Part shown: positions 25,338 through 33,846 of the stretch, piece by piece
Position numbering within the stretch: position 1 is the first letter of the stretch
Layout of the letters: every line of letters begins with the position of its first letter
NCBI RefSeq assembly: GCF_029989365.1
Contig: NZ_JAPRAQ010000006.1
Span: 248,001 to 312,000 of the forward strand
Length of the DNA stretch: 64,000 nt
Direction: 5' to 3'
Source: Bradyrhizobium sp. Arg816
GTDB lineage: Bacteria; Pseudomonadota; Alphaproteobacteria; Rhizobiales; Xanthobacteraceae
Translations under genes and position numbers: made by a program
The notes under the pieces: model-generated
Seen by the model: the letters and a program-made list of their open reading frames with translations, nothing else
Told to the model about the DNA's origin: nothing
The model's database searches: none

Positions 25338-25541
25338 TTAGCTTCCCAGCGCGGTCTCTCCTGGCTCGCGCCCGGGGACGCTGACGTGAACCTCATGTCC
25401 CTGGCGAAGCGCCAGCGAGGCCGCGGCCACCGCAGATTCGAACGCGGCTTCCTTGGTCGCGTATTTGCTTTTGACGTCGCCGTCGTGCAGCACGCCCCAT
25501 TCGTCCTCGACCGGCACGATCGCGTATTGAGCAAGGCCCAT
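25338..25541 (-). CDS. Small hypothetical protein, DUF2188-like
   Basis: 67 residues (MGLAQYAIVPVEDEWGVLHDGDVKSKYATKEAA..., truncated here) with the pattern of a strand pair and a helix that includes a YATKEAAFESAVAAA stretch, reminiscent of DUF2188 proteins. ATG follows GAGGAG. It lies 18 bp downstream of the sugar dehydrogenase gene on the same strand, so probably in its operon. Confidence 0.65.
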   Translation of the reverse strand: MGLAQYAIVPVEDEWGVLHDGDVKSKYATKEAAFESAVAAASLALRQGHEVHVSVPGREPGETALGS

Positions 25542-25559
25542 GGTGCAACTCCTCGATAT

Positions 25560-26894
25560 CTAGCGTTGCGTGAGCTGCGGATGGGCTGCCGTCACCCGCC
25601 ACACGGTGTTGCCGCTGTCGTCGGCGACCAGCAGTGCGCCGGTCTTGTCGATGGCGACACCGACGGGACGGCCGCGTGCCTGATTGTCATTGTTGAGGAA
25701 GCCGGTGACGACGTCCTGCGCAGGGCCACTCGGCTTGCCGTCCGCAAACGGCACGAACACGACCTTGTAGCCGTTCAACACCTGCCGGTTCCAGCTGCCG
25801 TGCTCGCCGAGGAAGGCGCCGCCGCGGTAAGTGGCCGGCAGATTCGTGCTGGTGTTGAAAGCCATCCCGAGCGGCGCGACATGCGAACTCAGCGCGTAGT
25901 CCGGCACGATGGCCTTGGCGACGAGGTCGGGCCGCTGCGGCTTGACGCGGGGATCGAGGTGCTGGCCGTAATAGCTGTAGGGCCAGCCGTAGAAGCCGCC
26001 GTCCTTCACCGACGTCATGTAATCGGGGACGAGATCGGGACCGAGTTCGTCACGCTCGTTCACCACCGTCCACAACGCGCCGGTCTGCGGCTCGAAGCTC
26101 AGGCCGTTCGGATTGCGCAGGCCGCTCGCAAAGATGCGCCAGCGGCCGCTGGCGCGATCGACTTCGAGAATGTTGGCGCGATTGTGCTCGGCCTCCATGC
26201 CGTTCTCGGTGATGTTGCTGTTGGAGCCGACGCCGACAAAGAGTTTCGAGCCATCGGGGCTCGCGACCAGGCTCTTGGTCCAGTGATGGTCGATCGGGCC
26301 GCCTGGTAGCGGCGTCAGCACGGTGCCCGGCGCGGTGATTTTCGTATCGCCCTCCGTGTAGGGATATTTGACGATCGCGTCGGTGTTGGCGACATAGAGG
26401 TCGTTGCCGACCAGCGCGACGCCGAACGGCGAGTTGAGATGGTCGAGGAAGACGCTTTGCGTGTCCGGCACGCCATCGCCGTTGGTGTCGCGCAGCAACG
26501 TGATGCGGTTGCTCGGGCCCGTATCGCCGCCGGAGGTCGCCCAGGACTCGACATAGCCCATCACGATCTCCTTGGGTCGCTTGATCGCGGCGCCCTTCGG
26601 CGCCTTGGATTCCACGACCAGCACATCGCCGTTGGGGAGGACGTAGAGGAAGCGCGGATGCTGCAGGCCCGTCGCAAAGGCCTTGGCCTGCAACCCCTGC
26701 GCAACCGTCGGCGTCTCGTCCTTCTTCCAGCCGACGATGCGCGCGATGTGCATCGGCGGCAGCAGATATTGCTGAATTTCAGGTAGCTTTGGATTGGCGC
26801 CGATCTGCGCTTTGGGATCACCGCTGCCGTCATCGCAACCGGCGAGACACAGAAGCGAGGAGCACAGCAATGTGCGGACAAGCAAGGACGTCAT
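25560..26894 (-). CDS. PQQ-dependent sugar dehydrogenase-like lipoprotein
   Basis: 444-residue exported beta-propeller of the glucose/sorbosone dehydrogenase family. The N-terminus is a lipoprotein signal with LLCLAGC. Seen are NGDVLVVESK, DHHWTKSLVASPDGSKLFVGVGSNSN, ASGLRNPNGLSFEP and the C-terminal GRPVGVAIDKTGALLVADDSGNTVWRV. It overlaps the upstream DUF2231 gene by four bases (ATGA). Which sugar or aldehyde it oxidises is unknown. Confidence 0.9.
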   Translation of the reverse strand: MTSLLVRTLLCSSLLCLAGCDDGSGDPKAQIGANPKLPEIQQYLLPPMHIARIVGWKKDETPTVAQGLQAKAFATGLQHPRFLYVLPNGDVLVVESKAPKGAAIKRPKEIVMGYVESWATSGGDTGPSNRITLLRDTNGDGVPDTQSVFLDHLNSPFGVALVGNDLYVANTDAIVKYPYTEGDTKITAPGTVLTPLPGGPIDHHWTKSLVASPDGSKLFVGVGSNSNITENGMEAEHNRANILEVDRASGRWRIFASGLRNPNGLSFEPQTGALWTVVNERDELGPDLVPDYMTSVKDGGFYGWPYSYYGQHLDPRVKPQRPDLVAKAIVPDYALSSHVAPLGMAFNTSTNLPATYRGGAFLGEHGSWNRQVLNGYKVVFVPFADGKPSGPAQDVVTGFLNNDNQARGRPVGVAIDKTGALLVADDSGNTVWRVTAAHPQLTQR

Positions 26895-27355
26895 CGTGCA
26901 ACTCCCACGCCGTGGCGGTACACCATCGCCCAGCCGAGCCAGCCGGTGACCGGCAGGATCAGGACGGTGATCACCGAAAGAATGAGCCCGGTCGGCCACA
27001 CCGAGGTCCACGCATCGCGCGTGTGGATCAGCACATTGACGGTCGCCAGGATCAGCGCCACGGCGTTGCCGATCAGATGCGGCCAGGCCGGAGCCTGCGC
27101 CCGCACCAGGCGATTGCCGAGAAAATCAGTCAGGCCGGCGATCGCCGCCAGCACGCCGAAGATGACGCCGACCACCAGGAGCCAGGCGGAGAAATCCGCC
27201 CACATGATCTCTGCGCTGACGACATAGGCAATGTCGGTCAGCAATGCCCCGATGAAGCACGCGATCGGTATCGGCACCAGCATCGGATGAATTGGATGAC
27301 CCGCGATTTGCGCGGTGGAGCGCACGCGCACGGCTTCTTGCACGGTCGGCCTCAT
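26891..27355 (-). CDS. DUF2231 family membrane protein
   Basis: 154 residues with four transmembrane segments. The N-terminal AGHPIHPMLVPIPIACFIGALLTDIAYV is characteristic of DUF2231. Members often sit beside redox enzymes, and here the stop overlaps the start of the PQQ-type dehydrogenase, so a membrane partner or electron-transfer role is plausible but unproven. Confidence 0.88.
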   Translation of the reverse strand: MRPTVQEAVRVRSTAQIAGHPIHPMLVPIPIACFIGALLTDIAYVVSAEIMWADFSAWLLVVGVIFGVLAAIAGLTDFLGNRLVRAQAPAWPHLIGNAVALILATVNVLIHTRDAWTSVWPTGLILSVITVLILPVTGWLGWAMVYRHGVGVAR

Positions 27356-27406
27356 GTGGCTTTTCGCCCTGCCCGACCGGCCAACTCTTGCTTGCAGTGA
27401 AGGTTC

Positions 27407-27628
27407 CTACTCTCGCACCGCCACCGGCGAGGCGTGATACGCCGCATAGGCGCGCCTCAAGCCATCGTGAAGCGACGTCGTGGCACGCCAGCCGAGCTTG
27501 TCGAGACGGCTGACGTCGAGCAGCTTGCGCGGTGTTCCATCGGGACGCGAGCTATCGAAATTGATCTCGCCGCAGTCACCGACGATGTCGGCCACGACCC
27601 GCGTGAACTCGGCGATGGTGTTTCTCAT
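27407..27628 (-). pseudogene. GDP-L-fucose synthase, C-terminal remnant
   Basis: Only about 70 C-terminal residues remain (TIAEFTRVVADIVGDCGEI..., then PDGTPRKLLDVSRLDKLGWRATT). The motif PDGTPRKLLD is diagnostic for the Fcl/WcaG/NolK family, whose full length is about 315 residues. The frame upstream of codon TIAEF has no similarity and no Rossmann domain exists nearby, so the gene is a deletion remnant. Confidence 0.8.
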
Positions 27629-27740
27629 AGCTGGCTCGTATCGCTTTTGTTGGCACTCCTGTGTTGAGTGCAGCACCGTTGCTGTTCCTCCGCTCCCTGT
27701 CGATGCCGGAATGGGCGCGCTGGCCCAAATCGAAAAGTGA

Positions 27741-29897
27741 TCACGGTCGCAGCGGCTGCATTGCGCTCGCAGTTTTGGCCGCGCGCACCAACTGAAGGAA
27801 TTCGGAGCGATAGCCGTAAGGATCGTCGCCGCGCGCGGCCGAGGCGATACGGAGCACGTCGTCATAGCCGAACCGGCCAGTGTGCTTTCCGCCACGTAGA
27901 ATCTCGCCGAACGCGGCTACACTGGTTGCAAAGCGGGCATCGAGTGGCGCATCCTCGAAGCGGCCATGTTCCGATGCGCGATCGACGGCAGTGCTCACCA
28001 GCACGCTTTGATCGGATCGCGGCAGCTTGTAGCGGATCTTGACGAAGGCATATTCGGCTGGCGACGGTGAGTCGCTCGCCGGGGCTTGCGCACCGTATCG
28101 AAGATCGTCGACCACGCGAGGCCCGCCGACAGGCACGATGTCGTAGAGCGCCGTCACGGTTTGCCCCGAGCCGACGTCGCCGGCATCGACTTTGTCATTT
28201 GAGAAATCGTCGCGATTGAGAAGTCGCGTCTCGTAGCCGATGAGCCGATATTCGGCGACGGTTGCCGGATTGAACTCGACCTGGATCTTCACATCCTTGC
28301 CGATCGGAAACAGCGTCGAACTTGCCTCTTCGACCAGCACCTTGCGTGCCTCGTTGATCGTATCAATGTAGGCGGCGACGCCGTTGCCGTTCTGCGCCAG
28401 CGTCTGCGCCAGCGCGTCGTTGTAATTGCCGGCACCAACGCCGAGCACGGACAGGAAAATGCCTTTTTCGCGTTGACGCTCGACGAAACCTTTCAATTCA
28501 TCCTTGTTCGTAATTCCGACATTGAAGTCGCCGTCGGTGGCGAGGATGACACGATTGACGCCGCTGGCGTCAAAGTTCTGCTCTGCAAGCACATAGGCTT
28601 GCCTGATGCCTTCGGCACCCGCCGTACTGCCGCCCGCATCGAGCCGATCGATCGTCGCCAGGATTTTCGCTTTCTCGGACACGGAAGTGGGCTCGAGCGC
28701 CGTGCCGGCATTTCCGGCATAGGTCACGATCGCGATGCGGTCCTCGGGTTTCAGCTGGGTAACGAGCATGGCGAGCGACTGCTTCACGAGCGGCAACCGG
28801 TTCTGCGGCTCCATCGAGCCCGATGTATCGATCAGGAAAACGAGATTCGCGCGCGGTCGGCTCGTCTGTTGCAGCGCATAACCTTTGACGCCAATGCGAA
28901 TGAGCTTGCGGCCTTCCGCCCAGGGGTTTGGAAACACGGCAACATTGGCCCGGAACGGTTCGCTCGCCGATGCGGGGGCTTCATAGGCATAGGGAAAGTA
29001 ATTGATCAGCTCCTCGGTCCGAACGGACGCGGCCGGCGGCAGGACATTGCGGTTGAGCTGTGCGCGGACGAACGCATACGACGCCGTATCGACATCGATG
29101 GAGAATGTCGAGACGGGTGCATCGCGCGCAACCTTGAAGGCGTTTTCCGGCGCATTCGCAAACTTGTCACGGCCGACAGGCTCGGACGCAGCAGGAGCGT
29201 GTTCGCGCTGGTCCCGAAAGACTTCGGCCTGCGCCAGCAGTTGCACAGACGGCGCGCGCGCGTGCATTTGATCGTTCTGGCCTCTAAGAGCGTACATTTC
29301 TGAGGGTGCCCCCGGCATGAGACCCTGCACCCGGCCGGGCGCCGCCGTGGAAGATGCCTGAGGAGCGAACCGGCCGGCGATCTGATCTTCCACGTGCGGC
29401 TTGGCGGGAGGCGGCGGCGCGGCAACCGAAGGCGCGGCGGCTTCCTGGCTGGGCTTTCCGGCCTGCGTGGCGGTTTGGATTTGCGGTTGCGGCTGGGCCT
29501 GGCTTTCGCTTTCCTTCTTGGCTTGCACTGTCGAAGGAGCTTGAGCGACGTCGTTGCTAGCCACCTTTTGTTCGACGGGCGCAGCGACGTCCTGCGATTG
29601 CGGCGACCGCATGAGATGGAGATAGGCGCCCGATCCGGCAACAATGCAGGCCAGGCTGGCGGCCAGGAGATAACGCGTACGCTTCATGACAAACCTCTCG
29701 CGCGACGGCCGCAAGGACGCGGCGGTTCGCTCGATGAGACGGATGTCGGTCGGCATTCCTTGGCTGTCGTCGGCGTTTTTTTCCTCGGCGCTTTTTTGAT
29801 CGAAGCGCAGCAGCGCCTCTTGCACAGCCGAGGCACGCGCGTCCGGCGCAGGCGGCGGAGGGTCGGGCAAACGCATGATGTCGTGATCAGTACTCAT
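27741..29897 (-). CDS. vWA domain protein of the YfbK type with N-terminal membrane anchor
   Basis: 718 residues. About 70 residues of charged N-terminus precede one membrane helix (YLLAASLACIVAGSGAYLHL), a Pro/Gln/Ala-rich linker follows, then STFSIDVDTASYAFVR (vWF-A N-terminal domain), the vWA domain with the MIDAS motif DTSGSM, and a C-terminal DUF3520-like domain. The ATG at 29897 overlaps the end of the ECF sigma gene by 11 bases. The topology (cytoplasmic head, one helix, periplasmic sensor) is that of an anti-sigma factor, which may be its role. Confidence 0.88.
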   Translation of the reverse strand: MSTDHDIMRLPDPPPPAPDARASAVQEALLRFDQKSAEEKNADDSQGMPTDIRLIERTAASLRPSRERFVMKRTRYLLAASLACIVAGSGAYLHLMRSPQSQDVAAPVEQKVASNDVAQAPSTVQAKKESESQAQPQPQIQTATQAGKPSQEAAAPSVAAPPPPAKPHVEDQIAGRFAPQASSTAAPGRVQGLMPGAPSEMYALRGQNDQMHARAPSVQLLAQAEVFRDQREHAPAASEPVGRDKFANAPENAFKVARDAPVSTFSIDVDTASYAFVRAQLNRNVLPPAASVRTEELINYFPYAYEAPASASEPFRANVAVFPNPWAEGRKLIRIGVKGYALQQTSRPRANLVFLIDTSGSMEPQNRLPLVKQSLAMLVTQLKPEDRIAIVTYAGNAGTALEPTSVSEKAKILATIDRLDAGGSTAGAEGIRQAYVLAEQNFDASGVNRVILATDGDFNVGITNKDELKGFVERQREKGIFLSVLGVGAGNYNDALAQTLAQNGNGVAAYIDTINEARKVLVEEASSTLFPIGKDVKIQVEFNPATVAEYRLIGYETRLLNRDDFSNDKVDAGDVGSGQTVTALYDIVPVGGPRVVDDLRYGAQAPASDSPSPAEYAFVKIRYKLPRSDQSVLVSTAVDRASEHGRFEDAPLDARFATSVAAFGEILRGGKHTGRFGYDDVLRIASAARGDDPYGYRSEFLQLVRAAKTASAMQPLRP

Positions 29898-30477
29898 CGC
29901 CAATGTCCTTCGCGAGACCCGCCTGTCGCCTCACCTCGTGCATGCGGCCGGAGATGGTCGACTCGGAGACGCCCAGGGCTGTGGCCGCCTCCGCGTGCGT
30001 CATGCCTTCGCCGACCACAAGCACGACCGTCTCGCGCAGCAACGGCGAAAGCCGCGCCAGCTCGCTCGCGAGCCAGCTGCGACGAAACAGATCCCGGCCA
30101 TCCGGCGGCGCCGCCATTTCGGCAAGAACGGCGAGATGGCCTTTCAGCCGCGTCAACGTCGAATGGCGCCGATGGTGGTCATGGCAGGCGTTGCGCACGA
30201 TACCGACCAGCCAGGTTGTGAACTTCGCCTCACCCCTGAAAGAAGCGATCCGTTCCACCAGCGCGCAGCAGACATCCTGGCAGATGTCCTGCGCGTCTGT
30301 CCGGGAGCCGGTCATGCGCCACGCGACGCGGTGCATGAGGTCGTAGTGACGCCGCAACAAGGCTTCGAATGCGGCACGGTTGCCCTGCGTGGCCAGACTG
30401 ACGAGGTCGTCATCCGTGGCGCCGCCATCCGGCGGCTCAGTCGCCTCTGCGGTCATAAGCTGAATGGCGCCCCCCAT
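29887..30477 (-). CDS. ECF-type RNA polymerase sigma factor
   Basis: 196 residues with sigma region 2 (FEALLRRHYDLMHRVAWRMTG, DAQDICQDVCCALVERI, FTTWLVGIVRNACHDHHRR) and region 4 (LRETVVLVVGEGMTHAEAATALGVSESTISGRMHEVRR). Regions 1.1 and 3 are missing, as expected of group 4 sigma factors. It is translationally coupled to the vWA membrane protein, which is probably its regulator. Confidence 0.93.
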   Translation of the reverse strand: MGGAIQLMTAEATEPPDGGATDDDLVSLATQGNRAAFEALLRRHYDLMHRVAWRMTGSRTDAQDICQDVCCALVERIASFRGEAKFTTWLVGIVRNACHDHHRRHSTLTRLKGHLAVLAEMAAPPDGRDLFRRSWLASELARLSPLLRETVVLVVGEGMTHAEAATALGVSESTISGRMHEVRRQAGLAKDIGDEY

Positions 30478-30516
30478 GCCCTTTCCTCAAGGCCGACAGG
30501 ATTGAGCAAGATAATT

Positions 30517-30535
30517 GGGACCGTTACCTGGTCCC
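30517..30535. promoter_or_regulatory. GGGACC-N7-GGTCCC dyad upstream of the sigma gene
   Basis: A perfect 6-bp inverted repeat 40 bases before the ECF sigma start, in a stretch with more GGGAC/GTCCC words. It could be an operator or an ECF-type promoter element for autoregulation. Function is inference. Confidence 0.35.
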
Positions 30536-31026
30536 TCGGCCAGTCCCGTCCAGGACCGCGATCGGATGCGCTTTACCATAGTAGTTCCACCCATAGGCCG
30601 GGGCGCCGGGAGGAGATTTTCCGGGCATTCATGAATTGAGACGAACGAGACGCCGGAATCCTTGGGCCAGGTTTGAAAAAATTCCCGGGCGGCGCAACAT
30701 CATGGCCTTACAGCGCTCTGTCGCGGTAGCAACGCAAGCATCGTGGCGGCGAACACGATCCGGGCGACCATGCCCAGGATTTCAGGCGTTCGGCGTGGCG
30801 CGGTCCAATTTGCCTCGCTTCAGCCGGTCGCATACAGCGAAGGCCAGGAGGGGGCGCCAACTGGGATTCTAACTGGTTGCCTTTCGCGGTTCTTATCCAG
30901 CGCGGGAATACGAAAGCTATCAAGAGAGTCGCGAAACAGTCGATCGGAAAGCGAGCATCGGAACGCGCAAAGCAGCCGATTTGTCAGAATGAAATCTGAC
31001 CCCTCTCGCTAAATCTTCGAAAAATT
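30536..31026. other. Intergenic region, nothing recognised
   Basis: Nearly 500 bp between the sigma gene region and tRNA-Gly. Short frames exist but have no ribosome-binding site, no codon bias and no recognisable product. The stretch 30890-31026 is richer in A+T than its surroundings. No direct repeat of the tRNA 3' end was seen that would mark an attachment site. Confidence 0.4.
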
Positions 31027-31100
31027 TGGAGCGGGTGAAGGGAATCGAACCCTCGTATTCAGCTTGGAAGGCTGCTGCTCTACCATTGAGCTACACCCGC
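31027..31100 (-). tRNA. tRNA-Gly (anticodon TCC)
   Basis: 74 nt including the encoded CCA. Acceptor GCGGGTG pairs with CACCCGC, D-arm AGCTCAATGGTAGAGC, anticodon loop CTTCCAA, T-arm GGTTCGATTCC. Located immediately before the divergent rreB transcript. Confidence 0.97.
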
Positions 31101-31199
31101 ATCACTGGCTCCCTAACACGACCGGGCGGCAGTCTCAACTGCTCCGGACCGGTCTTTCCCGCCTCGCGGACAGGCTAGTTCCCGCCCCCGGGGCGCCCC

Positions 31200-31227
31200 T
31201 TAACGGCGGCGGGATTTCGTCCTATAT
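31200..31227 (+). promoter_or_regulatory. Candidate rreB promoter
   Basis: TTAACG (31200-31205) and CTATAT (31222-31227) are separated by 16 bases. A start near 31234 and the terminator ending at 31400 would give a transcript of about 165 nt, matching the reported rreB mRNA length. Confidence 0.55.
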
Positions 31228-31262
31228 TCAGAGTCCCGAAACCAACGAAAGGAGGTGATCCA

Positions 31263-31307
31263 GTGTCTTATCTCAAGCGCTGTCACCTCGCTGGGATCGC
31301 CCGCTAG
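31263..31307 (+). CDS. rreB: rreB: 14-residue peptide behind a 17-nt Shine-Dalgarno sequence
   Basis: GAAAGGAGGTGATCCAG (31247-31263) is fully complementary to the 3' end of alphaproteobacterial 16S rRNA and runs into a GTG start; the frame encodes MSYLKRCHLAGIAR and ends at TAG. A 14-residue peptide, GTG start, 17-nt Shine-Dalgarno sequence and 165-nt mRNA are what was published, as I recall, for rreB (ribosome-regulated expression in Bradyrhizobiaceae), where the mRNA associates strongly with 30S subunits yet is poorly translated and is stabilised when the start codon is lost. The peptide may have no function; the RNA-ribosome contact may be the point. An internal TCACCTC can pair with the Shine-Dalgarno sequence. 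Confidence 0.9.
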   Translation: MSYLKRCHLAGIAR

Positions 31308-31368
31308 GCTTTGACGAAAGGCCTGGCATCGGGGCGCTCTCAGCCCTGGACCAGCGAGCAAGAAATCG

Positions 31369-31400
31369 GGCGCGACGGGGTCTCCCCGCCGCGCCTTTTT
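31369..31400 (+). terminator. Intrinsic terminator of rreB
   Basis: GGCGCG-ACGGGG and CCCCGCCGCGCC form a strong GC stem with a short loop and are followed by TTTTT. Confidence 0.88.
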
Positions 31401-31431
31401 CGTGGGTGGCGCCCGCATGGATGAGCTCCGC

Positions 31432-33846
31432 TCAGGCCGGCGGCTCGCCTGCAAGCACCTCGCGGATCTTCTCCGACAGCTCCGATTTCCGGTACGGCTT
31501 CCTGAGCAGCGCCAGGCCGGGATCGAGATGTCCTTCGTGGACGATGGTGTCGTCGGTATAGCCGGAGGTGTAGAGCACGTTCGCCCCCGGCCGGCGGAGC
31601 CGGACGGCTTCGGCCAATTCCCGTCCGTTCATGCCGCCGGGCATGATGATGTCCGTGAACAGGAGATCGAATTTGACGCCCTGGTCGACCAGCGCAAGCG
31701 CGGCTGCGCCGTCGCTGGCGGCAAGCGTGCGATAGCCGAGGGTGCCGAGCTGGGCGATGACATAGCCCTGCACCAGCGGATCGTCCTCGACCACGAGGAT
31801 CGTCTCCTGCCCTCGTGCCGCCGCGGGCGGCTGAACCGACGCCGTCTTGGCCGGCGTCTCGCCCTTCGACCGCGGCAGGAACAGCCGCATCACCGTGCCG
31901 CGCCCCTCCTCGCTCTCGATGACGACGGTGCCGCCGGTCTGGCGGGCAAAGCCGTAGACCATGCTGAGCCCAAGTCCGGTGCCACGGCCGACGCCCTTGG
32001 TGGTGAAGAACGGCTCGAACACGCGCTCGCGGATGTCGGCCGGAATGCCGTGACCAGTGTCGGCCACCGCGATCATCACGAAGGCGCCGCGCATGACATC
32101 GCCGTCGCCGGCACCGCTGGCGCCGTCGAGCTCGCGGTTCGCGGTCTCCAGCGTGAGCCGGCCGCCGCCCGGCATCGCGTCACGCGCATTGACGGCGAGA
32201 TTGACGATCGCCGACGAGAGCTGCGACGGATCTGCCATCGCGGACCAGGCGTCGTCCGCGAGCCGGGTCACGATCTCGATATGCTCGCCGAGGATCGGCT
32301 TGAGCAGCTTCGCCGTTTCGACCACGAGTGCGTTGACGTCGATGTCGCGGGGCTCCAGCGGCTGGCGGCGCGCGAAGGTCAGGAGCTGCGAGGTGATCTC
32401 GGCGCCGCGCGCCGCCGCATCGTCGATCAGCTGTGCGATCGCGGCGAACTCGGGCTTGTCGGCAAGCCCTTCCTGGATGATCTCGATGGTGCCGGTGATG
32501 ACCGTGAGCACGTTGTTGAAGTCGTGAGCGACGCCGCCGGTGAGCTGACCGATCGCGTCCATCTTCTGGGATTGGCGCAGCCGCTCCTCGGCCTCGTGCT
32601 GCGCCGTGAGGTCGGTGGCCGACCCGCGATAACCCATGAAGCGTCCGTCCGCCGCGAAGATCGGCTGGCCGTTGACGTTGAAATGATGCATGCGGCCGGC
32701 CACGTCGCGCCCGCGATATTCGAACTTCCGGAACGGCTCGTGGCGGTCCAGCGCCGCCACGTGCGCCCGCCATTTCTCGGGCTCGGCGTCGCGGTCGGAG
32801 GCGGCATCTGTGCGGTGCTTGCCGACCAGCGCCTTGTTGTCCATGCCGAAGGCGCCGGCCCGCTCGGATACGTAGGTGAACCGATGATCCGGTCCGGTCT
32901 CCCAGAACCAGTCGGACGCGGTCTCGGCATAGTCGCGGAAACGCTCTTCACTGGCACGCGCGTCCTCTTCGGCGCGCCGGCGAATATTCAGGTCGCGCTC
33001 GAGATTTGCGTTGGCCTCGCGCAGCTCGCCATAGGCGCGCTCGAGGTTCGCGCACATCGCGTTGAAGGCGTCGATCACCTTGTCCAGCTCGTCGGGATCG
33101 CGGGGCGGCCGGCGCTCGAGGCGCAAAGGCGGCGGCGGCCGCGACAGGCTGTATTGGCCGACGTACTCGGCGATGGCGGCCAGATGCCGCGTCACCAGCA
33201 GATGGAACATGTAGATGATGAACAGCGAGACGATAAAGGTCTTCGCTGCCTGGCTTGCCAGGATGATGAGGGCCCGGTTCAGCAATTGCTGATAGACCTC
33301 GGCCAGCGTCGCCTCGACATGAAGCACGCCGATCGGGCGTACCGTCCCCTGGACACTGTAATTCAGCGGATAGTCGCGTGTCACGGCTGAGCGGGTGCTC
33401 GGCTCGCCGACAGCAACACGGATCGGATTGGGACGATCGGCGATCTCGCGCACCTCGGCGGCGCGGATGTCGGGCAGCCGCAGGATGCCGTCGAGCTGGA
33501 GCTTGAGCTGGTTCTGGTCGAGATTCCACAGGCTCTCGCCGAGGCTGCCGGTCGTGCTGCGGCCGATCTCGTCGAGCCGCGTCTCGATGACGCCGACCTC
33601 GCGGTCGTAGTCGAGATAGAGCTGAAGGGCGGTCAGCATCAGCGTGACGATCGAGGAGAACAGCAGCACGGCGGCCAGCAGGCGCGGCCCGACGCCGCTG
33701 CGCGACCAGTTGAAGATCCGCGACAGCAGCGCTCCGATCATCCCTGGCGCAAATGCAGGGCCGATCCCGCTCAAATCCTGCTTCGCGGCCGCCGGGGCAC
33801 CGGCGCGGCTGCTGCGCTTGGAGTCCTCGTCGCCTGCGTTGCCCAT
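31432..33846 (-). CDS. Hybrid sensor histidine kinase/response regulator
   Basis: 804 residues from the ATG behind GGGGAGG. Order: cytoplasmic tail, membrane helix 1 (about 56-78), periplasmic sensor (79-190), membrane helix 2 (192-217), HAMP-like segment, PAS domain (about 303-415, SDWFWETGPDHRFTYVS), H-box GGVAHDFNNVLTVI (His441), ATPase domain (N-box IVNLAVNARDAMPGGG, G-boxes DTGHGIP and GRGTGLGLSMV), and a C-terminal receiver domain (VVEDDPLV, phospho-Asp in LLFTDIIMPGGMNG). Divergent from a periplasmic binding protein that may deliver its ligand. No separate output regulator is nearby. Confidence 0.94.
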   Translation of the reverse strand: MGNAGDEDSKRSSRAGAPAAAKQDLSGIGPAFAPGMIGALLSRIFNWSRSGVGPRLLAAVLLFSSIVTLMLTALQLYLDYDREVGVIETRLDEIGRSTTGSLGESLWNLDQNQLKLQLDGILRLPDIRAAEVREIADRPNPIRVAVGEPSTRSAVTRDYPLNYSVQGTVRPIGVLHVEATLAEVYQQLLNRALIILASQAAKTFIVSLFIIYMFHLLVTRHLAAIAEYVGQYSLSRPPPPLRLERRPPRDPDELDKVIDAFNAMCANLERAYGELREANANLERDLNIRRRAEEDARASEERFRDYAETASDWFWETGPDHRFTYVSERAGAFGMDNKALVGKHRTDAASDRDAEPEKWRAHVAALDRHEPFRKFEYRGRDVAGRMHHFNVNGQPIFAADGRFMGYRGSATDLTAQHEAEERLRQSQKMDAIGQLTGGVAHDFNNVLTVITGTIEIIQEGLADKPEFAAIAQLIDDAAARGAEITSQLLTFARRQPLEPRDIDVNALVVETAKLLKPILGEHIEIVTRLADDAWSAMADPSQLSSAIVNLAVNARDAMPGGGRLTLETANRELDGASGAGDGDVMRGAFVMIAVADTGHGIPADIRERVFEPFFTTKGVGRGTGLGLSMVYGFARQTGGTVVIESEEGRGTVMRLFLPRSKGETPAKTASVQPPAAARGQETILVVEDDPLVQGYVIAQLGTLGYRTLAASDGAAALALVDQGVKFDLLFTDIIMPGGMNGRELAEAVRLRRPGANVLYTSGYTDDTIVHEGHLDPGLALLRKPYRKSELSEKIREVLAGEPPA

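Noticed and set aside
30536..31026. Possible tRNA-linked island left of tRNA-Gly
   Set aside because: No integrase, no second copy of the tRNA 3' end and no mobile gene was seen; only a mild rise in A+T.
31402..33390. 662-codon plus-strand frame opposite the hybrid histidine kinase
   Set aside because: Shadow of a gene with unmistakable kinase motifs; repeated RR/EH/HD runs are typical of antisense translation of GC-rich DNA.
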